DNA from: Hansfordia pulvinata
Lineage: Eukaryota > Ascomycota > Sordariomycetes > Xylariales
DNA: 64,000 bases
Direction: 5' to 3'
Assembly: GCA_006538405.1 (NCBI GenBank)
Contig: BJKQ01000035.1
Span: 42,761 to 106,760, forward strand
The number at the start of each line of letters is the position of its first letter. Position 1 is the first letter of the stretch. Under the pieces are notes generated by a model. It did no database searches. It had not been told where the DNA came from and saw nothing but the letters and a program-made list of their open reading frames with translations. Positions 55,901-64,000 of this stretch are shown piece by piece. Both the position numbers and the translations under genes were made by a program.

Positions 55901-57990
55901 TTTTTAAAGTAAATAAGAATATCGTTAAAGTATATTATTATAAAAACGCCGTGAAAGGGCTTAAAGATAATATCGATTATACTTTAAAAGCTAATTAAAG
56001 CATTTATAAGTTTAAAAGGTATTATTAAATATTTAAAGTGTCTTTTTAATATCCGGAACGCTATTTTCCACTTATTTTTTATAAGGATCTTAATAAGGTG
56101 ATAAGCGTTAAGTAGATTTATTATAATAAAGATCTTAACTTTATAAAAGAGGTCCTTTAACACTTTAATTAAAAGTAAAAAGTACCGATTTTTAATAATA
56201 ATATCGTTAAGTTATCGGTAATTAACGTATATCCTTTAAGATTTATCCTTTTTAAATATAAATAAAATAAAATAACCGGTTAATAACGTGAACGGCTTAA
56301 TATACCTTTTATTTAAATCTTATTATAACTTTTTTTTAAGCTTTATATATTATATTAAATTTAACGGATAAATAAGTTTAAATATCGGTTAAGCTTTATC
56401 TTTAAGTGGTATCGTATAATTATAATTTAAATATAATAATAAGTTATCTTTTATATTGAATTTATCTTAAAATAATATTATAAATTACCGATACTCCTTA
56501 AATATTACTTATTTTAATAAGTAATCCTTTTTTATTATTTTAATAATAACGCGTTTTATAAATATAAATTTAAATTTATTTAATAATAAAAGCGTTATTT
56601 TTAACCGAGTATCGTGATCTCTTTTTAATATTTTTTATTAAAGACGGTTAATACTTTAATTAACTTTAAGATTCGCCGATTATAATTAAAGTATCCTTAA
56701 GATTATTTTATTTAAGATATTAACGATATTTAATTAAAGGTTTATAAGTTAATCTTAAATAATAATTAAAAGGGGCGTAATCTCGCGTTCGATTTATTTT
56801 TAAGTTTTCCTTAAATAACTCTTATTTATTATTATAAATCGGTATAAGGCGTCTTTTTTATTTTATAATAATTTAAATTTATTAACGATTTATAACGATA
56901 TTAAATTTTAAGTCGATCCGTTATTAATTAATACTTAAATTCTCTTTAATTTATAATATACCGTTACGTTAAGCTATACGGTTTTATTTTTATTAAAGGC
57001 TTATTTTATTATATAAGTTCTTTTTATTTATTATCTTAAATTAATAATAAAATACTTTTATTTTTTAAATATTATCGCGTTATTACTTATATTAAGCTGT
57101 GTTATTAAAAGTTATTTATAAAAGCCTTGCTTTATCGTGATTTAATATTCGAAAATAAAGTATATTATTTATTATTTTATAATAATAATTTAATCGGTGG
57201 GTTATTAATATATTTTAAAGTCCGACTTTTAAGTATTAGCTTTTTAATTAAGTGTTATACTTACTTTACGAGTTTAACACGTGTTACGTACACGGTTCTT
57301 TTTAATAAGTTATAACGTTATTTTAATTTTTTATAACGTATAAAAAGTGTTCTTTAATAAGATATAAAAGGTTTTATTAATATAAAGTGTCCGAAATATT
57401 AATAATATTATAATTCTTATATTAATTTAAGTGTTTTAACTTTTATAAGGAAGTAATAATACTTAACTTTATTAATTAAGTGTTATTAATAAATAATATA
57501 AATATAATTATATTATACGATCTCGCCGTATTACGTACTGTAAGGAATTAAGTTATATACATCTTTATATACCTTTTTTAAGTCTTTTTTATTTAAGATT
57601 ATTATAAGTTCTTTTATATTATTAAAGGTCTTATTATAATAAAAGAAATCTTCTTTTTCTTCTTTATTAAATAAATATTTATATAAGCTTTATATTTAAT
57701 AAGTTTCCGTTACGTCGCTTAATTTATTATAATTTCTTTAAAAGCATTCCTTAAGCTTAAATATAAGTGTCCACTTATAAGGCCTTTTTAAAGATTAAGC
57801 GTATATTAATATGTTAATTATTACGTTTACTTTTTTATTAAATATTTATTACTTTATTATAAAATTATAATAATCTTTATAATCTTTAATTTATTTAATT
57901 AAATCTTACCGATCTTTTCGGTTTTAAATAATATTTATTTTAAAATAAAAAGCTTATTTATTCTTTATAATTACTTTAAAAATAATCTTC
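52917..57990 (-). mobile_element. RIP-degraded Ty3/gypsy pol (RT, RNase H, integrase)
   Basis: One minus-strand frame, ignoring stops, is readable without a frameshift from 56.39 to 54.78 kb. RT: PIFKLIYPLN near 56.38 kb, FKKDKS.RIYVNYR.LND, AYHLIKI, FKYLIIPFKLINA, and the active-site block YFNDILIYF at 55932-55906 (normally Y.DDIL.Y). RT thumb: RFLKFINFHR.F. RNase H: NYTVHDKEL (55380-55354), RHYL, VYTDYKNL. Then KYYKGKENIK, and the integrase zinc-binding start LIITIYKDLFYGY near 54.86 kb. Trp, Gln and Arg codons are the ones turned into stops, and His into Tyr, as RIP predicts. The order places the 3' LTR at 52.4-52.9 kb. Gag should lie at about 57-58 kb but could not be read, and no 5' LTR was found. 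Confidence 0.9.
52921..52934 (-). other. Polypurine tract of the minus-strand element
   Basis: AAAAGGAGGGAT on the minus strand, 4-5 nt from the LTR. This is the expected plus-strand priming site of an LTR retrotransposon and fixes the element's direction. Confidence 0.75.
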
Positions 57991-57999
57991 TTTAAAATC

Positions 58000-58180
58000 G
58001 GGTTAAGGTTGCTTATATAAACCTTCACCTTTTAATGTCCAGCCAATTAAACCATTATCATCTCTCCTTTTATTCTTTTACTTCGTTTACTTATCTTAAG
58101 TTAAATTTAAGTTAAAAGACATCACCTTCCTTATTTTATAATTAATGTTAAGTCGGCGCCCTTACTATTCTTTATATAAA
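58000..58180. other. Short island with CpA/TpG preserved
   Basis: Contains AATGTCCAGCCAATTAAACC and CATCTCTCC, i.e. many CpA and TpG, in contrast to the DNA on both sides. It lies between the gypsy copy and the satellite, so it may be unique-sequence DNA that RIP did not recognise. Confidence 0.5.
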
Positions 58181-58336
58181 TGGTTAAAAACTATTAAGCG
58201 TTATATTTAAGCCCTTATTTAACCCCGCTTTTTTACTTATATATAATTAATATAATATTATATTTAATATATTACTCTTTTTTATATCTTAAAGCATATA
58301 ATTATAATGTCGTTAACCTTATTATTATTTAATTAT

Positions 58337-59140
58337 AAAAGTAAGTAAGGCTTATATCGCTTTTTATTATTTATTTACCTTAACTTTAAATTAAATATAT
58401 ATAAGCGTTATTACGCGTTTTATATTATTACCTTATTATAAAAGTAAGTAAATCTTATATTACTTTTTATTATTTATTTACCTTTACTTTTAAACTTTAT
58501 ACGTATAAGCGCCGTAACGCGATCCTTATTATCACTTAACCGTAAAAGTAAATAAAGGATATATCGCCCCCCCGTTAATCCGCTTTAACTTTTTTATTAT
58601 ATATACATAAGCGCCGTTACCCGTTCTTTATTATTATTTAACTTTAAAAGTAAATAGCTTTAATATCTTAATTATATATATATTAACACCGCGGCGCGAC
58701 CCTTATTTACTTAACCATAAAAGTAAATAAAAGATATATCGCCCCTTTATTAATTTACTTTAACTTTCTTATTATTTATATTTAAACACCGCGGCGCGAC
58801 CCTTATTATTATTTAATTATAAAAGTAAATAAAGGATATATCGCCCCCTTATCGGTCCGTCTCGATTTTTTATTATATATATATAAGCGCCGCTGCCCGT
58901 TCCTTATTATTACTTAACTTTAAAAGTAAATAAGTATTATATCGCCCTTTTATTAATCCGCCTTAACATTTTAATTATATATATATTAACACCGCGGCGC
59001 GACCCTTATTATTATTAAGTTATAAAAGTAAATAAAGGATATATCGCTCTTTTATTAATTTGCCTTAATAAGTTATTATTATATATCTTAACACCGCCGC
59101 ACGATCCCTTTTATTAATTAATTATAAAAGTAAGTAAAGC
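58337..59140 (+). repeat. Subtelomeric satellite, period about 102 bp
   Basis: The anchor AAAAGTAA[AG]TA recurs at 58337, 58440, 58544, 58646, 58719, 58821, 58922, 59024 and 59126, giving spacings 103, 104, 102, 73, 102, 101, 102 and 102. Each unit also carries GC-rich TTAACACCGCGGCGCGACCC or a variant and often ATATCGCCCC. One unit is about 30 bp short. It is RIP-biased but the CpG-rich core persists. Confidence 0.9.
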
Positions 59141-59159
59141 TTATAATATAATATACGCG

Positions 59160-62100
59160 CTTAATAGCTTAATTAAATTAAAGTTATTTAACACGTAATT
59201 ATAAATATTATTATATACATATAATATATAATTAATAAATAAATATTACCCTTTTCACTTAATAAACTAATATATTAATTCCTTATTTAATATTAAATTA
59301 AGTCTTTAAGCACTTTATACGTATTAATCGTATATTATAATCCTTTTTATTAAATAAGTAAACCACTTATTAACTCCCCTTTTAAAAACTGCCTTAATAT
59401 AAATAATATTAAAATAGTTTTTAAACGCCCGAATTTATATTAATAATAAACCATTTAATAAATATTTAAATATAATTAAGTTATATTATTAAATTAAACC
59501 GGGTCAGTTTTTAAAAGTGATTAATAAACACTTTTAATAATTAATATATATATATATTAATTATTTAAGTAAATCAGGAAAAGACCGTTATTTATAGGTT
59601 ATCGAGATCGATAAATACACGAAACACCCGCCTTTAAATATTTAACCTTACGTATCCTTATAAAAAATAAAAAGTAATTATAAAATCCTTATTCTTTTAT
59701 AAAGAAACTTAATATTATATTATTAATTAATTAAAGTAAAGTTTATAAACATTAAGCTTACCGCTTAATTAATATTAACGGGCCAGCCGTTATATATATA
59801 TTTATATAAGATAAAAGGGTAAGTAAGGAATAAAATAAAAATTAATTAAATAAATAAGTATAATATAAGCCTTATATAAACGTAATCGAGTCCGTAATAA
59901 AAGTTATAAGATCTCTTAATAACTTAACATTACTCGTTAATATTTAAACGTCTTTTAATATAATAAAATTTGCACTTTAAAGGTTAATATCACTTTATAA
60001 GTATATACTTATATAGCCTTATATTAAAGATTTAAGTAATTTCGATTATATAACCTTACCGTAAAGCAATAAGACGACTTTAAGCTATTATACTTATTAT
60101 AAATATTAAACGTAATAAAAAGAAAAAGGACACGGCTTATACCTGTTAATAAGCTTAAATTATCCGTAAAGCTTAATTTAATTATAATATAAAACGTGTA
60201 ATTTAAATTAAAGATCGCGAATAAAGCACCTTATAAGATAAATAAACCCTTAACATTATATTTATTTACTCTTACCCGTTAACACCACCTTTACCTTTAT
60301 TAAGTATAAGATTATCTTTATAATAAGTAACGATTATCTTATAATAAAAAACAGTAATTAATATTTTAATATAAAATAAATAACTTACTTTAACCTTTAT
60401 TATTATACCTTTAATTTAAGCGTATTTAAGTTTATATTAAATTAATATTATTAATAACCGACTTCACTCCCGCTTTAAAACGTAATATACTTTACGCTTT
60501 ACGTAATATTAAATCGTCGTTTATAATTACGAGCCTTAATAAGACCCGGTTTATATTAAAGTAAAAATATCGAGCTTAAATTTAAAACTTATAATTAATT
60601 AATAAAACGTACACCGGATCACATATATTAAATAATAATTAATTAAATAATATATATAATAAGCTTTACGATTAATAAGTTAATTCTTATAATTTTTAAC
60701 TTAGCCTTCAATTATCCTTTACTTTAATAAGCTTTATCTTAACCTTTATATTATAATGTTAACGTTAACTTAAAAAGTATAAGATCGCTTACACCTTTAC
60801 GCCGTTTAAACAATAATAAAGCCTTATTTTAACCTTTATTAATCACTCTTAACCGTTAATAAGCGCTTTAATTAATAACGTTATTAATTTATATAATAAG
60901 AACATTAAACTTAAGCTATAAAATTATAATTTAAAGATTATTTAATAAAGTAACCTTATATTAAGAATAATCGCTTTATAACCCGACCCGCGCCCCGATT
61001 CTTAAGTTAACCTTACCACTTTATAACGGTCGCTTATTTAATATTAAGTTATAATTAACCTTTACTTATAAATTATTTATTATTAATTATACGTTCCTTT
61101 AACCGTATTACGAGATATCGTAAACCTTATATTTAAGCCTTTTAAAAGCCCTTTTATTAATATATTCTTTACGCCCTTTATTATATTTAATATTAAGTTA
61201 TATTATAACGTACTTAAAGATAAAATTATTATAATTAATAACTTAAACTTATTATTAAACACGGGCACCGACACCGATACCACCGGTAACGATACCCTTA
61301 TTATAATATCACTTATTTTTAAGATAAAAGGCGAGTTTAAAACGAGTAATAATAATATAAATATAACAGATACCGCTTTTAATAATATTAAGATAACCGA
61401 CACCACTTTAACGGTATAATTATAAGATAAGCACTTTTATTTATTATTAAAAGCATTTATTATATTAACCGCTTAACGGAGTTAACCTTAAGTAAAAAGA
61501 TTAATATTAAAGATCTTAAAAAGTATAACACCCTTTAAAAATAACGACTCGCTCGTTAATAAAATAAGAAACACTTTAACACCCGTATAAGAAAGCTTTT
61601 ATATCCCGCTTAATCTTAATAATAAGGTATAAATTAATAATATAATAAAAAAAAACACGTATATATAAGATATTTATTAACCTTTAAAAGATCTACTCTT
61701 TATATCGTATCTTAAAAACGAACTTAATAATAATTAAATCGAATAAAGATATATAAATAAGGGTTAAAATTATAACTTTTATTATAATGACCGCGGGGTA
61801 TTAATAAATAAGAGTTTATTAAGTATAATTACGTTAACGCCCGTTAACCTTATACACGTATAAGTAAAACGGATAAAAAGTAACCTTAACCTTAAAGTAT
61901 TAACTTATATAACGTAACCACCTTATTAAAACCCCTTTCCGACCCGGAGACTCACCTTACTTATTCCGCTTATATTACCTTTAATCGCATTATAAATTAT
62001 TTACCTTAATATAAAGGCGTTAAACTTAAATAAAGATAATAAAGATAATAAACCATTTAACCTTAAAAGCATCTTTAATATTAAATTAGCCCTTCGTTAA

Positions 62101-63900
62101 CCACCACCTTAAACTTAACTTAACGTTTTAAGTTTTATTAAACACGTAAATTAATAAGTAAATAATAACGTACGGCGAACCAGTTAATTAAACAACGATA
62201 ATAACGTTATTAATAAATACACCTTTTTACTTTAATAATATAAGAATAAGATATAAATTCCTTATCACTTTAATAAAGAAATCGACTTATTCTTATAAGA
62301 TTAATTAAAATATTTTAAACCCTTAAAAAAGGCTTAACATAACGAACCACTCGTATATAAAAGTATTACCGTTATAATTATTAAGTAATTATAAGTTATA
62401 TTTAACTTTACTTACACTTACCGTATATTTTAAATATTACACTTTACCGGGATTAATATAAATACTTATTAAAAATTACCTTAATCTTAATACTTAAATT
62501 AAGATAATTCTTAAAGCCCCTCCCTTTAACTTATCCACACCCTTAACCCGCTTAAAGCGATTATTTAATATCGTAGCTTACTTAAACATTAAGCGTACTT
62601 AAAAGTTAATTAAATCACTTAAAATAAATAATAACTTAATTAAAAAAGGCTAAACTCTTAACGAAGCGTCTTAATATTTAAAGCGCGCCGTTAATTATAA
62701 TAATACCGATAATTATTTATATTAACTTTTAAAGAATAACACTTAAAATCGTAATTAACTCGATAATAATATTTAATAAGATAAACTCTTATTTAATAAA
62801 GACTAGCCCCTTTTCTCTTTTTATAAAAGTTAAATAAAGATATTTAACTTTAATATTTAAGTTATTAAGTTATACGATATAAACAGCTATATCGTGCACT
62901 TAAAGAGCCTTACGGTTATCGATAATAGCTTTTTTATAAGATATACTCTTACATACGGATTTAAGGTGACTTAAAACCTGCACGTATAATTCTTTATTAT
63001 TAACCCTTATAAGTGTTATAATATTAAGCTTAATAAATTTAAAAACATAAGCGAGGCATATATTTATATTATATTTTTATGTATAAAAGTCCGACCGAAA
63101 AAGACTTAACACCTTTTAAATTAACTTACGTAATTATTTATTAATAAGTGCCTCCTTTTAATTATACGTATATTTTACTTTAACGACACCTTATAATAAC
63201 ACTTATAAGATTACTTATACGCGCTTATTAAAGCGATAATCTTATTTAACGTATTTAAAGCCACGTAAAATAACCGATATATTATACTTAAGTATATTAT
63301 ATTATATAAAAACGTACTTAAATTTTACGTTACTCTTTATTATTAATATAACGCAAAGCCCGACGGTAACGATAAGCCTTTAAATATATTTTAAGAACTT
63401 ATCTTACTTTTATAAGCTTACGGTTTTAAGGACATTATATAAGGTTACCCTTTTTTTAAGGTAATAAATAAGTTTAATCACTTATTTAATAATAAGCTTA
63501 ATAAGCGTTTCGTTAATAAAAAGGGTTATTAAATTAACTTCGGCTTTAAAGACGTGCCACGCTTTACGGTTAATAAGATATAATTACGCGAGGGCATAAC
63601 GTTAATATATAAGCTTAATTGCCTTAACCAGCTTTAAAACGGCGACTTAAAGCACTTATTTATTAGCTTTATTAATTAAAAGTATATAATAAACCTTATA
63701 AAGGACGTTAAGTGTATAAACCTTATTAAAGACCTTAAACGTTATACGTGTTTAATACTCTTTTAAGTTAAGGCGTATAATATTATTAAAGAATTATTAT
63801 ACACGCTTAATAAAAAGCATACGTGTTTTTTAAACCTTAAGTTCTTAACCTTATACTTTAACTTAAAGCTACACGTAACCCGCACTTTTATACTTAACGG
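59160..63900. other. Terminal AT-rich segment, identity unknown
   Basis: No LTR, satellite unit or known domain was recognised. Plus-strand readings that ignore stops look coding-like in places (63.36-63.78 kb, 61.24-61.42 kb), so a dead terminal gene or transposon may lie here. I tested by eye for RecQ helicase and reverse-transcriptase blocks and did not see them. Confidence 0.4.
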
Positions 63901-63910
63901 CCCGTACGGC

Positions 63911-64000
63911 TTAGGGTTAGCTTAGGGTTAGCTTAGGGTTAGGGTTAGGGTTAGGGTTAGGGTTAGGGTTAGGGTTAGGGTTAGGGTTAGGGTTAGGGTT
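63911..64000 (+). repeat. Telomere, (TTAGGG)n
   Basis: G-rich strand running 5' to 3' toward the window end, as for a right chromosome end. Perfect TTAGGG repeats from 63933 to 64000 (about 11), preceded by two 11-bp units TTAGGGTTAGC at 63911 and 63922. The array continues past or ends at the window edge. Confidence 0.98.

Larger units (their letters stand above)
49210..63900. other. Saturated RIP block C (subtelomeric)
   Basis: Nearly 15 kb in which CpA and TpG are almost absent and TpA dominates, whereas CpG, CpC and CpT remain. It holds two Ty3/gypsy remnants, a satellite and an unidentified terminal segment. No functional gene is expected here. Confidence 0.9.

Noticed and set aside
57127..57315. 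62-codon plus frame in block C
   Set aside because: AT-driven composition inside the minus-strand retroelement.
58337..59140. CRISPR-like regular spacing
   Set aside because: The whole unit, not only short repeats, is conserved and there are no distinct spacers; it is a satellite in a eukaryotic genome.
61203..61406. 67-codon hydrophobic minus frame near the telomere
   Set aside because: Chance frame opposite a repetitive Asp/Thr-rich plus reading in RIPed DNA.
59160..63900. Telomere-linked RecQ helicase gene
   Set aside because: Expected at some fungal chromosome ends, but I could not read any helicase motif on either strand even ignoring stops.

Overview
The window is a chromosome end from a filamentous ascomycete (Pezizomycotina, probably Sordariomycetes). 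The evidence is a terminal (TTAGGG)n array at the right edge; short GT-AG introns with CTAAC/CTGAC-type branch sites; an NLR-type gene of fungal architecture; a membrane-protein family common in Sordariomycetes; and long AT-rich blocks in which CpA/TpG has become TpA, the footprint of repeat-induced point mutation (RIP). Species cannot be read from the sequence.

Layout. 0-28 kb is GC-balanced and gene-sparse: an Ulp1/C48-like protease gene broken by one in-frame TAG (1.7-5.4 kb), two probably paralogous membrane-anchored coiled-coil proteins (10.2-11.5 and 16.7-18.2 kb), a zinc-knuckle protein whose second half lies in another frame (12.7-13.7 kb), a protein carrying a 20-residue tandem repeat (14.1-14.9 kb), a Ty3/gypsy integrase scrap (21.7 kb), a membrane-anchored J-domain-like protein without HPD (24.0-24.8 kb) and an orphan gene with an in-frame TAG (26.9-28.1 kb). 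Short tandem repeats lie in this part as well.

28-43 kb alternates AT-rich blocks (28.15-31.56 and 38.16-42.88 kb) with two dead genes: a membrane-protein pseudogene (31.6-33.1 kb) and an NLR pseudogene (TIR/SEFIR-like, NB-ARC, TPR; 34.6-38.2 kb). Both carry several in-frame stops and at most one frameshift.

43-49 kb is a mosaic of AT-rich DNA with small intact islands. Three genes look intact: a two-exon 179-residue secreted Cys-rich protein, a 253-residue orphan, and a two-exon 77-residue secreted peptide visible only after splicing. They form a compact cluster of effector-like genes, all on the minus strand.

49-64 kb is almost saturated by RIP. Ignoring stops, it still resolves into a plus-strand Ty3/gypsy 5' LTR plus gag, abutted by the 3' LTR and pol of a minus-strand copy, then a 102-bp satellite, an unresolved terminal AT-rich stretch and the telomere. 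A solo LTR of the same family with a perfect 5-bp target duplication sits at 28.9-29.4 kb.

Together this is a genome-defence landscape: transposons are destroyed, neighbouring multi-copy gene families (NLR, membrane protein, protease) carry nonsense mutations, and small secreted genes survive in islands near the telomere.
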